In this document: in pieces, positions 34,949 through 43,904 of the stretch
Position numbering within the stretch: position 1 is the stretch's first letter
Layout: the number at the start of each line of letters is the position of its first letter
Assembly (NCBI GenBank): GCA_011525785.1
Contig: WYBT01000019.1
Span: 1-64,000 of the forward strand
Direction: 5' to 3'
DNA: 64,000 nt
Origin: Planctomycetaceae bacterium
Lineage (GTDB): Bacteria; Planctomycetota; UBA1135; GCA-002686595
Made by a program: the position numbers and the translations under genes
Notes under the pieces: model-generated
Database searches by the model: none
Told to the model about the DNA's origin: nothing
Seen by the model: the letters and a program-made list of their open reading frames with translations, nothing else

Positions 34949-36943
34949 CTACTGACGGAAGTAGTCCGCGACCAGCCGCGCGCCAGGCGCGGCGATCGAC
35001 TGCGTGCCGGGCTGATGCGCGTTCACGTCGACTCGCTGGAGCGTTACGAGATCGATCACGTCTACGACTTCGGTGTTGCCCGCCGCTTCGCGCACGGGCA
35101 GGAACAGGTAGCGCGGCTCGCTGGTGTTGAGCACGCTCGCCCCGACGTTGCGCACCTGGCTCTTCCCGTTCATCGCCACGGGTGCGCCGCTCCCGAACAT
35201 GCTGGTGAGGTTGCGTAGCGCGCCGAGATTGCGCTGGTTGTCGAAGGCGATGTCGGTGGGCAGGCCGCTCAGCACATCGCTCCCGATCGACGCGGCGATC
35301 TTGAAGTTGAGCTGACGCATCTGCGGCGTGTTGAAGTTCATGAAATTGAGCGGGATCGCGCCTACCGCGCTCGACTCGAGCACGAGGTTCGTGACCGCGC
35401 CGCCGGGCAGGCCCGTGGGCTGGCCGAGCGCGTTCAGCTGGAAGTTGTGAGCGATCCACACGCCCGAAGTCAGCTGCCGCGGGTCGGGCTGGATCGCTCG
35501 CGCGCGCTTGAAGATCGGCCCGGTCTTGCCGATGACCGCGTCGTAGCCCCAGCCGTTGACGCCGCTCGGACCCGACTCGAACAGATGCACTCGGCCGGCT
35601 CGGTCGAGGATGTAGGCGAAGTACACGTTGCGCTGGAAGCCGAATTTGAACTGCCGTTGCGTGATGGCGACGCCGAACGGGCGACTGAAGCCGCCCGAGA
35701 GCGTCTTGCGCACGTTGCGCGTGAACACCGACACGATCGAGACCGTGTTCGAGTTCTCGTTGCACACGAGGATGTCCTCGTTGCCCGGATCCCAGGCGAC
35801 GCCGCGCGGACCGTCGCCCACTTGCACAGAGTCCACGATCTGGTGGAAGGTCGGCGAGAGCGGATCGATGTCGATGAACACTACCTGGTCGACCGCGCGG
35901 CAGCTCACGGCGAGCAGATCGAGGTTGGGGCCCATCGCCAGCTCCGTCGGATCGGGAACGACGATGCGCTCGAGGACTTCGAACGTGTTGGAGTTGAGCA
36001 CCAGCACCTCGTCGCGCTCGTTCTCCGTCACGTACAGGTAGTGGCCGAGCTGCTGGCGGATCATGTAGTTGGCGCAAGGCGCCGACGGAGCACTCGGCCG
36101 GTCAGGGCCGACGAAGAACGAGTTCTGCTCCGTCGACAGCAGGCCCGTCGGCGCGAGCCACGGCGGCTGTCCGAACGGGTCCCCTGGGACGAGCAGGTTG
36201 AGCAGGCCGGGAAACGGCTGGAGCGTGTTGTAGACCGACGTGGGCTCCTCGCTCGCGATCAACGGCTGCGTGCACAGCGGGCTGGACCTGATGCCCGGCG
36301 GGTTGGGATGCGGCGCGAACGAGATCGGATTGCCGCCGCCGATCACGAAGTTGAGCGGCTGTTCGTTCGGGAGCGTCGGCCGCAACGTGTGCGGGCCGCC
36401 CATCGTCACGGACAGCACCTGCTTGCCGGTGATGGCGCACGCGTTGCCGCCGCCGGACTGACAACCGCTCGCGTCCAGCCCGTTGTTGATGCGTCGATCG
36501 AGCGGGTGGCCGAGCATCATGTCGCCCGGCGCGAGCACGGTGGGATCGGTGATCAGCCGGTCGCTGAGCTGCGCATTGCGCACCAGGCTGAACACTCCGG
36601 AAGAGCCGCCATTGAGTGTGAAGGCGCCGGGGTAGAGCTGTGGAAATAGCGTGGGCCCGTACTGGATCAGATTCGGGTTCGTGGGGAACTTGCTCCAGCC
36701 CTCGGGAAACGACTGGTACGAGAAGTCGAAACTCGGATCCCCCGTCGACTGACCGAACCCGTTGAGGTCGATCACCGAGAGCGCGGCGTTGGGGAACACG
36801 CGGCCGACGTAAATCGCGTCAGGCGCGACGGGTGCGTTCACTTGCGCACGTCCAAGTGCTGCGAGAGCGAACATGCTGGTTGCGTGGAGCAGGCCGTGGC
36901 GCGTCGCGCGTCGCGCGATGGGGTGCAGGCAGTGACTGAACAA
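34949..36943 (-). CDS. Secreted YVTN-type beta-propeller protein
   Basis: 664 residues from TTG 36943. This start gives a proper signal peptide (basic head, then LLHATSMFALAALGRAQ) and has GGAG about eight bases upstream; the internal ATG at SMFALAALG would leave too short a signal. The N-terminal half is Pro/Gly/Asn-rich and unrecognised. The C-terminal half is a YVTN-type propeller: LYVTENERDEVLVLNSNTFE, then VLERIVVPDPTELAMGPN, QVVFIDIDPLSPTFHQIVDS, VQVGDGPRGVAWDPGNEDIL and VCNENSNTVSIVSVFTRNVR. These repeats are typical of surface proteins. Function unknown. Confidence 0.8.
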   Translation of the reverse strand: MFSHCLHPIARRATRHGLLHATSMFALAALGRAQVNAPVAPDAIYVGRVFPNAALSVIDLNGFGQSTGDPSFDFSYQSFPEGWSKFPTNPNLIQYGPTLFPQLYPGAFTLNGGSSGVFSLVRNAQLSDRLITDPTVLAPGDMMLGHPLDRRINNGLDASGCQSGGGNACAITGKQVLSVTMGGPHTLRPTLPNEQPLNFVIGGGNPISFAPHPNPPGIRSSPLCTQPLIASEEPTSVYNTLQPFPGLLNLLVPGDPFGQPPWLAPTGLLSTEQNSFFVGPDRPSAPSAPCANYMIRQQLGHYLYVTENERDEVLVLNSNTFEVLERIVVPDPTELAMGPNLDLLAVSCRAVDQVVFIDIDPLSPTFHQIVDSVQVGDGPRGVAWDPGNEDILVCNENSNTVSIVSVFTRNVRKTLSGGFSRPFGVAITQRQFKFGFQRNVYFAYILDRAGRVHLFESGPSGVNGWGYDAVIGKTGPIFKRARAIQPDPRQLTSGVWIAHNFQLNALGQPTGLPGGAVTNLVLESSAVGAIPLNFMNFNTPQMRQLNFKIAASIGSDVLSGLPTDIAFDNQRNLGALRNLTSMFGSGAPVAMNGKSQVRNVGASVLNTSEPRYLFLPVREAAGNTEVVDVIDLVTLQRVDVNAHQPGTQSIAAPGARLVADYFRQ

Positions 36944-37184
36944 AGGGGTTTCTCCAGCGTTGAATCGGACTTGGATCGAGACCGGCCGCGCGCGCAGGCA
37001 AACAGCGATCCGCCGGTCGGCGCGCGCCCGGCAGGAGCCGAGCGACCGCGCTCGGGCGCTCGTTGTGCCGAGTGCCGCTACACGTCGCGGTCGACCGCCG
37101 GGGTTCAAGAAAACCGGAGAATCAGCCGCCGCGGCGTAGGCGCCCAGCCTGGCTCGCGTGCGCCGTGCGTGCGTCGCTCGTCGC

Positions 37185-39866
37185 TCACTCCGGCTCGTCG
37201 CACGCTGCGAGCTGGCGGCGAAGGTAGTCCGCCACGCCTGAGTCGCTCGGGGCGAGACGGCCCGACGCTGCGAGTCCTTCAACGATCTCGAGCGCCTGCT
37301 CGAACCCGGCACGCGCTCGTGCGAGCAGCGCGGCGCGAGACTCGCGTGAAGTCGAGCTGCGTCTGGCGGCCGTGGCGCGCGCCTGGGCGAGCATCGAGCA
37401 GGCCACGGCGTGTCCGCGTTGCGCGGAGGCGTCGCCCGGCGACTGCGCGGCGAGCTCGGCGAAGATCGCGAGCGACTGTTCGTGCAGCGCGATCGCCTCG
37501 GCGTCGCGCTCGAGCTTGGCGAGCACCCCGCCGAGCTCATCGGCTGCGACAGCGAACGCGCGGGCGGCTTTCGCGCTCTTGGCGTCGACGTCTCGGTTGA
37601 CGCGCGTCAGCTCCAGCGCCTCCTCGAGCAGCTCGACAGCGCGATCGGCTTGGCCAGCGCCTGCCTCCAGCACGCCGAGCCGGCGCAACGCGACAGCGAG
37701 GTCATCGCGGAACGCTGCGCTCTGCGGATCGACCGCTAGCAGCGAACGGTGGAGCTCCACGGCGTGCTCGTGGCGCGTGCGCGCCTCATCGCGGCGGCCG
37801 GCGCGCGCGAGCGCGAGGCCGTGCTCGCCGGCGATCTGCGCTGCGCGCTGGCGTGACCTGACGTTCATCAACCCGCGCGAGTCGACATGCGAGATCGTCG
37901 CGCTCGCACGCTCGAGCAGCGCGAGCGCAGCTTCGATGTTGCGCCGACTCAGCTCCACGCCCGCGCTGCGCTGGAGCGCCATGGCGAGACCCTCTTGATT
38001 CACACGCTCGTGAGGCTCTCGATCAGCTGCGAGCTCCGCCAGCTCCAGCGCCGACCGCGCGTGCTGGTCCGCCTCGTCGATCCGTCCCTGTCGTGCGCGC
38101 AAGTCGGACAACTGACCATGCAGATAGCTCGTCAGCGCGGTCTTCGGTCCCTTGTTGGGGCTGGTGTCGACGAGTTCCGCGCACAAGGAGAGCGCCTCGT
38201 CGTAGAGCGGCGCCGCCCGCTCCGGGTTGGACTCGTACAAGAGCAGGTCAGCAAGCCTGGCGCGAACCCAGACACGCAGCCAAACGTCTTGCGGAGCGCG
38301 CTCCGCGAACTCGAGCGCGGTCTCGTACCGCGCTCGTGCCTCACTCGTGCGGCCGAGATTGGCTTCGACCGGCCGTCCCAGCGCGTCGCCGAGCCTCACA
38401 TAGGCGCGCGCCAGTTCGCGTTCGAGCTCGCGATCGCCCTCCGCGTCGCGCGCGAGTCGATCGAGTTGCTCCGCCGCCGCATCGGCGAGTTGTCTGCGCG
38501 CTGTCGTGGATCCCGGCAAGTTGCGGATCGAGTCGTGCGCGTCGAACACGAGCACGGTCGCGAGCTTGCGCACCGCGGCGTAGCGCTCTTCGGCCTGCGC
38601 GCGCGCCTGCGCCTCGCGCCGCTCCGCTTCGCGCGCCGCGCGCGCCTGACCGAGTGACACGACCGTCCCGGCGACGAGCGCGAAGGTCGCGAGGCCCGCG
38701 AACGCCACCGACAATCGATGGCGTTGCACGAAGCGCCGCGCGACGTAGGCGAAGGCTTCGGGCCGAGCGCGCACCGGCTCGCGGCGCAGATGGCGCCGCA
38801 AGTCATCGCCAAGCGCGGCGGCGGAGGCGTAGCGCGCCTGCGGATCCTTGGCGAGGCACTGCATGGCGATAGCGTCGAGGTCGCCGCGCAGCGCGCGCAC
38901 GAGCTCGTCGCGGCGGGTCGAGCGGGCCGCGGCGCTCTCGACGCTCGTCTGCGCCGCCGCAGCGCTCGGTCGAAGCGGAGTCTGCTCGCACACCAGGCGC
39001 TCGAGCTCCGCGGTCGACCTCGTCGTCGCGTCGTGCGCCGCGACGCCGCACAGCAGCTCGTAGAGCAGCGCGCCGAGCGAGTAGACGTCGCTCGCGGTCG
39101 TCACCGGCTCGCCGCGGATCTGCTCAGGGCTCGCGTAGCGCGGCGTGAGCGCGCGCACGGCGCTGCGGGTCGTCGACGCGTCGTCGGCGTCGAGCAGGCG
39201 CGCGATGCCGAAGTCGCACAGCTTCACGCGCCCCTCGCGATCGACGAGCACGTTCGAGGGTTTGATGTCGCCGTGCACGACCAGCCGCTGGTGCGCCGCA
39301 TGCGCCGCTGCGCACACGTCGATGAACAGCGCGACGCGCGCCTCGACGCCCAGCCGACGTTCATCGCACCAGGCGTTCAGCGACGGACCGTCGACCCACT
39401 CGGTGGCCAGGAACGGGACGCCGTTCGCGCTGACGCCGCCGTCGACCAGGCGCGTGATGCCGGGGTGTTCGAGGCGCGCGAGCGCGCGTTGCTCCACGGC
39501 GAACCGGCGCCGCGCCGATGCGGTCAAGAGCGGCAGGTGCAGCAGCTTCAGCGCGACGCGCTGGTCGGAGTCTTCTCGCTGCGCGAGCCACACGACGCCC
39601 ATGCCGCCCTCGCCGAGCTTGCGCTCGAGCCGCCAGCGCTCGATCTGCAGCCCGGCCTGCAGAGGTTCGCGCGACTCTCCGCGAGGTCGATCCGCGGCGG
39701 CGAACATGCGTTCGGCGCGCGCCTGGAGTTCGAGCAGCTCGCGCACCTCGCGCAGTAGCTCCTCATCGCCGGCCGCGCGCCGCTCGAGCAGCGCCTCGCG
39801 CGCCTCGAGTTCGAGCTCGAGCGCCTCCGCGACCAGCTCGCGCACCGCTTCCCAGCGCGTCGTCAT
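37185..39866 (-). CDS. TPR-containing Ser/Thr protein kinase
   Basis: 893 residues from ATG 39866. Kinase domain at about residues 75-345: LGEGGMGVVWLAQ, VALKLLHLP, catalytic loop VVHGDIKPSNVLVD (HGD instead of HRD, the Asp, Lys and Asn kept), LCDFGIARL, RYASPEQIRG. A membrane helix follows (LSVAFAGLATFALVAGTVVS, about residues 385-405), then a coiled region and about ten TPR-like helical repeats to the end. The membrane anchor places the TPR part outside. The ATG overlaps the stop of the upstream ECF sigma gene (ATGA), a pairing well known in Planctomycetota, so the two are probably one signalling unit. Confidence 0.9.
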   Translation of the reverse strand: MTTRWEAVRELVAEALELELEAREALLERRAAGDEELLREVRELLELQARAERMFAAADRPRGESREPLQAGLQIERWRLERKLGEGGMGVVWLAQREDSDQRVALKLLHLPLLTASARRRFAVEQRALARLEHPGITRLVDGGVSANGVPFLATEWVDGPSLNAWCDERRLGVEARVALFIDVCAAAHAAHQRLVVHGDIKPSNVLVDREGRVKLCDFGIARLLDADDASTTRSAVRALTPRYASPEQIRGEPVTTASDVYSLGALLYELLCGVAAHDATTRSTAELERLVCEQTPLRPSAAAAQTSVESAAARSTRRDELVRALRGDLDAIAMQCLAKDPQARYASAAALGDDLRRHLRREPVRARPEAFAYVARRFVQRHRLSVAFAGLATFALVAGTVVSLGQARAAREAERREAQARAQAEERYAAVRKLATVLVFDAHDSIRNLPGSTTARRQLADAAAEQLDRLARDAEGDRELERELARAYVRLGDALGRPVEANLGRTSEARARYETALEFAERAPQDVWLRVWVRARLADLLLYESNPERAAPLYDEALSLCAELVDTSPNKGPKTALTSYLHGQLSDLRARQGRIDEADQHARSALELAELAADREPHERVNQEGLAMALQRSAGVELSRRNIEAALALLERASATISHVDSRGLMNVRSRQRAAQIAGEHGLALARAGRRDEARTRHEHAVELHRSLLAVDPQSAAFRDDLAVALRRLGVLEAGAGQADRAVELLEEALELTRVNRDVDAKSAKAARAFAVAADELGGVLAKLERDAEAIALHEQSLAIFAELAAQSPGDASAQRGHAVACSMLAQARATAARRSSTSRESRAALLARARAGFEQALEIVEGLAASGRLAPSDSGVADYLRRQLAACDEPE

Positions 39867-40453
39867 CGACTTTGCTCGCGCGGCGCATCGGGACCCAGCG
39901 CGCGCGCCAGCCACAGTCGCGCCGCGCGCCAGCCGCGTTCCACGGTCGGCGTCGACACTTCGAGCACGCGCGCCGTCTCGTCGATCGAGAGTCCGGCGAA
40001 GTAGCGGAGCTCGACGATGCGCGCGCCCTGCGGATCGATCTGCGCGAAACGTTCGAGCGCATCGTGCAGCGCGACCAGATCGAGTTCGCCGTCGGCTTCG
40101 AGCTCGTCCAGCGCCGCATCGAGCGCCACGGACTGCCCGCCGCCGCGCTTCTCTCGCCCTCGAGCGCGCGCGTGGTCGACGAGCACGTGCCGCATCGCCG
40201 CCGCAGCCGTTCGCAGGAAGTGCGCGCGGTCGCTCCACTCGTACGCCGCGCCGGGCTTGAACAGCCGCAGCCACGCTTCGTTGACGAGGGCCGTCGCCTG
40301 CAGGGTGTGCTCGGCGCGCTCGCTCGACATCAACGAGCGCGCGACACGCGCGAGTTCGCTCTGGACGAGCCCGTACAGCGCTTCGGCAGCGCCTCGCTCG
40401 CCCGCGCTGGCGCTGCGCAACAGCTCGGTCGGGTCGGGTGCGTCGGAAGGCAT
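39863..40453 (-). CDS. ECF sigma factor paired with the TPR kinase
   Basis: 196 residues from ATG 40453. Its sequence fits the kinase-associated ECF group: TLQATALVNEAWLRLFKPGA in region 2, then HFLRTAAAAMRHVLVDHARA, a signature stretch of this group, and region 4 RIVELRYFAGLSIDETARVL with STPTVERGWRAARLWLARAL. There is no anti-sigma gene; in this group activity is thought to be set by the adjoining kinase through phosphorylation. Overlaps the kinase start by four bases. Promoter targets unknown. Confidence 0.92.
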   Translation of the reverse strand: MPSDAPDPTELLRSASAGERGAAEALYGLVQSELARVARSLMSSERAEHTLQATALVNEAWLRLFKPGAAYEWSDRAHFLRTAAAAMRHVLVDHARARGREKRGGGQSVALDAALDELEADGELDLVALHDALERFAQIDPQGARIVELRYFAGLSIDETARVLEVSTPTVERGWRAARLWLARALGPDAPREQSR

Positions 40454-40623
40454 GCGGGCCGCGCGCCGGCGGGCGCAGCGGACCCAGACCGTTCTAGGTG
40501 CGCGGGTGGGACTCGGCAAGGCGAGTCGCGCGGAGTGGGGGTGACAACGCACGCTCGTCTCGAGCGTCGAAGCAGCGCGCGCTCCATCAGCGAAGCGCGG
40601 AAAAGCCTGGTCCGAAGCTGCGT

Positions 40624-41706
40624 TCAGCGTTCGGCCGTCAAGCTGTCGACGCGCTCGGCGCCGAGCGACGTCGAGCCGCAGCTCTCCAGCGCGAGCAGGA
40701 CGGCGGTCCAGCCCAGGGAGTCGCTCGAGCGCGCCTCGCCGGGCTCCCGCAGTGACAGCAACGGTCGGCGCTCGGCGTCGAAGACCTCGAGCGAGGTGCG
40801 CTGACCGTGCAGCCGCCAGACCTCGCCGACGGCGTCTTCGCGCAGGTGCAGCGCGCTGCCGGGGCCGACGACGTTCCACCACGCGCCGCAACGCGCGAAA
40901 CGGCCGTTCACGAGCCCGCTCAGGATCGTCGCGCCGACTCCGGCCTGCGCCCGCAGCGCGAGCTGGCGCTGCGTCGCGAGCTCGAGCGCAACTCCCACCG
41001 CGCGCGGCGACAAGCGTTGGGCGAGGCCGCGCGCGCGCTGGCGCAACACGCGCTCGTAGGCCAGGCCGTGGCGCCACAGGAGCGGTTCGAGGGCATCGCA
41101 GCGGCCGCTCGCGGCCCACTCGGCGGCCAGCGCTTCGACCGTCGCGCACCCGCGTTGGGGGCGCAGCTCGGGCGGAGTCGGGCGCGGGGCCAGCCGGGCC
41201 TCGTCGCGGTCGGCGAACACGTCGAGGAAGGCGTCGAGCACGCGCTGGTTGCTCCCCGCCACGAGCTCGAGCGTCCAGGCCAGCTCGCCCTGGTCGTCGC
41301 AGAACACGAGGCCGCGCCGCGGGCCGCGCCGCGTGAGCAATTCGAAGGCGTAGGCGCTCGACCAGCGTCGAGGATCGGCGTGCAGCGCGACCTGCGGCCC
41401 GTCGAAGGCCAGCGCGTCCGATCGACAGCGCGGAGCGCCGAAGGTCTCCGCCAGTTCGAGCACGCAGCCCGGCCGCTCGGTGCGCGCGCTGACGCGGCCG
41501 AAGGCGCACAGGTTCGCGGCCAGCGAGTTCCAGTCGCGCTCCAGCGGCGCGAAGCCGTCGTGCACGCGCGCTTCGATCAGCTCGAGCGGGGTGACCTCCA
41601 GGCGCACAGCGGCCTCGGCCAGGCTGAGGTCGGGTTCGTGGACCTGGAGCTGGGCCCAGCGTGCGCGCAGGGCGCGGGGAGCGGTGCGGGGTGCGGCGTT
41701 CAGCAT
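40624..41706 (-). CDS. hemS: HemS/ChuS-type heme-binding or heme-degrading protein
   Basis: 360 residues, the family length, made of two similar halves. The N-terminal half opens with LRARWAQLQVHEPDLSLAEA and AVRLEVTPLELIEARV, the helix pattern of HemS/ChuS, then LHADPRRWSSAYAFELLTRR and GLVFCDDQGELAWTLELVAG. The C-terminal half closes with LHLREDAVGEVWRL and SLEVFDAERRPLLSL, again the HemS pattern (N-L-H-L-R-E-D and S-L-E-x-F-D). The family binds heme in the cytoplasm and in some members degrades it to free iron. No heme-uptake genes lie beside it. A palindromic cluster 28-58 bp before the start is a likely operator. The symbol rests on family resemblance. Confidence 0.82.
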   Translation of the reverse strand: MLNAAPRTAPRALRARWAQLQVHEPDLSLAEAAVRLEVTPLELIEARVHDGFAPLERDWNSLAANLCAFGRVSARTERPGCVLELAETFGAPRCRSDALAFDGPQVALHADPRRWSSAYAFELLTRRGPRRGLVFCDDQGELAWTLELVAGSNQRVLDAFLDVFADRDEARLAPRPTPPELRPQRGCATVEALAAEWAASGRCDALEPLLWRHGLAYERVLRQRARGLAQRLSPRAVGVALELATQRQLALRAQAGVGATILSGLVNGRFARCGAWWNVVGPGSALHLREDAVGEVWRLHGQRTSLEVFDAERRPLLSLREPGEARSSDSLGWTAVLLALESCGSTSLGAERVDSLTAER

Positions 41707-41733
41707 GGCTTGCAGTCCCTCGGCTGGGGCGGC

Positions 41734-41764
41734 GTCTCGAATTGAGACTGAGACGTAATCTCAA
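41734..41764 (-). promoter_or_regulatory. Palindromic operator-like cluster upstream of the heme gene
   Basis: Repeated GAGAC/GTCTC half-sites: GTCTC-GAATT-GAGAC (41734-41748) and TTGAGA-N11-TCTCAA (41742-41747 and 41759-41764), 28-58 bp before the ATG at 41706. The position suits a repressor site. It is not a textbook Fur box, so the regulator is unknown. Confidence 0.5.
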
Positions 41765-41832
41765 CGCGAAGTCGGGTCCTGTCAAGTGGTGGCGCGCGGC
41801 GCCGGGGCAACCCGTGGGGCTCGGGTCGCGAG

Positions 41833-43710
41833 CTACGGGCACAGACCGAAGCGGAGCGCGCTGCTGAAGTTCGAACCGCGGGCCGCCGCGGGGTCGCGAT
41901 ACCAAGCCTGCGCCCAGGCGATCGTCCCGGGCGCGAGCGAAAGCCCGTGCGCCGCGAGCCACGCGAAGAGGTCGACCTCGAACGACCCGTCACAGGCGCC
42001 GGACGACGAGCTGGCGAGCTGCGCTGCGCTGCGTATCCGCGGCGGCGCCACGCACGAGAAGCTCGTCGAACCCCACGGGCGATGTTGCTCGCCGACAAGT
42101 CCGAGGACGACGCCGCCCATGCGCGCGCCGGGCAGGCCGCTGGCGCGAAGCACGCAGCCCGACGCGACCTGGACGCTCGGCGCGCCGACCAGCTCGAGCG
42201 TTGGAGAGCACGCGCCGTCCGACGACGTGCCGCCCAGGCAGTACGCGACCGGCCCCAGGCAGTCCGAGGCCGAGTAGGGCCGGGCTCCCATGTCCGCGCG
42301 CGAGCCGTCGGGATCGAGCAGCGCGGGATCGCCGCTGTCGATGCAGGGCGAACTCGGCGCGAGCCGCCAGTCCAGCGCCGCGGGATTCCAGAACTGCGGA
42401 TCGACGTCGATGTTGCCGGCCCCCGGCGCGCCGCCGGACACGTTCGAGTACGTGACGCCGCCCCACGCGCTCAGGTTGAACGGGCCGTTGTCTCGCACGA
42501 TGCAACTGCTCACGCGGAACAACGGAGTGGACGCAGAGACACCGCCGTCGTTGCCGACGATCGTGCACTGCTGCGCCAGTCCGACCGCCGTGGAGGTTCC
42601 TGGGAGGTAGTAGATCGCCGAGCGTGCGTTGCCCGTGAACTCGCACCGAAGAAGCAACAGGTGCGCATCGTTGCTCAGCATCGGCCCGGTGGCGCGGATC
42701 GCGCCGCCCGAGTGCGGCCACTCGACGCGATTGGCGATGAAGCTCGAGTCGGACACTCGCAGCGGGGACGCGAGCGCCAGGACCGCGCCTCCTCCGCCGC
42801 CCGACGCCACGGTGTTCGTGGCGTGGTTCTGGCGGAACTCGCAGCGCATGAGGCTCGAGTCCAGCGTCAAAGTGAGCGCAAGCGCTCCGCCGGAGCGCGC
42901 TGAATTGCCCGTGAACACGCAGTCCAAGCAACCTCCGCCCAGGCCGAAGAAATTGGCCGCACCGCCGCTTCCGTTGGGCGCTGCGTTGGACTGGAACGAA
43001 CTGCCGTTCAGGGCTGCGAATGAGTCGTGCGAGCTGACCGCTCCGCCGTCGCCGTTCAGCGCAACGTTGCGCGCGAAGCGACATCCTTCGAGTCCGTACG
43101 GAGCGTTCAAGAAGTCCGTCAGCTCCATTCGCAGCGCTCCGCCCGAGTGCGCCGCGACGTTGTCGTAGAAGGCGCACGAGGCGATCGACGGCCTCGCCGA
43201 GCGCACGAACACTCCGCCGCCGAAGTCCGCTGTGTTGTCGCGCACGATCAGCTCGCGCAGCGTGGGCGACGCGCCTTCGATGTACACGCCGCCGCCGCGT
43301 GATCCAGCCGCATCCGCTCGACCATTGCCGTCGCGGATCGTGAAGCCGATCAGCTGCGCGCCCGGACCTTCACCCGAGGCAAACGTCACCACGCTGCGAG
43401 TTGGAACGGCGTTGGGATCGCCGCGCAGAACGGTGAGCTGCGGCCCGTGGCTCGCCGCGACGCGCACGTTCTTGCCGCGGAAGTCGATGAACTCGACGTA
43501 GGTCCCCGGCGCGACATGGAGGCTGTCGCCGCTCAGCGTCGCGCCCGCGTCGAGCGCGACCTGCAAGCTCGAGTAGGGGCTCGCCGCCGACCCGTCGCCG
43601 CCGGGCGGAGCGTTGACGTCGACGTGCCAGAGGCTCTGTGCGCTGGCGGCGCCGGCGAGCGAAGACAGGGCAGCGAGCAGCAGGGCCAGGCGCGCACGGC
43701 TCGGGAACAT
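41833..43710 (-). CDS. Secreted parallel beta-helix protein with the shared C-terminal module
   Basis: 625 residues from ATG 43710, supported by AGGAGG six bases upstream and a signal peptide (ARLALLLAALSSLAGAASAQ). Residues about 25-480 are right-handed beta-helix repeats of the polymorphic outer membrane protein kind, seen as GGGVYIEGASPTLRELIVRD, GGALRMELTDF, GGAVSSHDSFAALNGSSFQS, GGAIRATGPM and F-x-x-N turns. The passage AALDWRLAPSSPCIDSGDPA and ADMGARPY is a common ending of such helices. The last about 140 residues (VAYCLGGTSSDGAC onward) are the module shared with three other secreted proteins here. No autotransporter barrel is present. Likely surface or extracellular; ligand unknown. 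Confidence 0.88.
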   Translation of the reverse strand: MFPSRARLALLLAALSSLAGAASAQSLWHVDVNAPPGGDGSAASPYSSLQVALDAGATLSGDSLHVAPGTYVEFIDFRGKNVRVAASHGPQLTVLRGDPNAVPTRSVVTFASGEGPGAQLIGFTIRDGNGRADAAGSRGGGVYIEGASPTLRELIVRDNTADFGGGVFVRSARPSIASCAFYDNVAAHSGGALRMELTDFLNAPYGLEGCRFARNVALNGDGGAVSSHDSFAALNGSSFQSNAAPNGSGGAANFFGLGGGCLDCVFTGNSARSGGALALTLTLDSSLMRCEFRQNHATNTVASGGGGGAVLALASPLRVSDSSFIANRVEWPHSGGAIRATGPMLSNDAHLLLLRCEFTGNARSAIYYLPGTSTAVGLAQQCTIVGNDGGVSASTPLFRVSSCIVRDNGPFNLSAWGGVTYSNVSGGAPGAGNIDVDPQFWNPAALDWRLAPSSPCIDSGDPALLDPDGSRADMGARPYSASDCLGPVAYCLGGTSSDGACSPTLELVGAPSVQVASGCVLRASGLPGARMGGVVLGLVGEQHRPWGSTSFSCVAPPRIRSAAQLASSSSGACDGSFEVDLFAWLAAHGLSLAPGTIAWAQAWYRDPAAARGSNFSSALRFGLCP

Positions 43711-43904
43711 CGGAGACCTCCTGTTCGCAGCTTGCTGGGGGCCTGCGCGGCGCGACAGTCGCATTTGGGCGTTCGCGGACGGTGCGCGACTTCGTAGTAC
43801 GCCTGCGGCCGCGCGGCAGGAGTCGAAGAAAACTGATGGAGGCTGCCTCGCGGCGTCGCTTCGGGGAGTGCAGACGTCACCGCCTACGCCTCCAGAGATC
43901 GCCC

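Noticed and set aside
37098..37115. GGTTCAAGAAAACC, like a tRNA T-arm
   Set aside because: The arm does not pair properly as GGTTCRANNCC and no acceptor or anticodon stems surround it.
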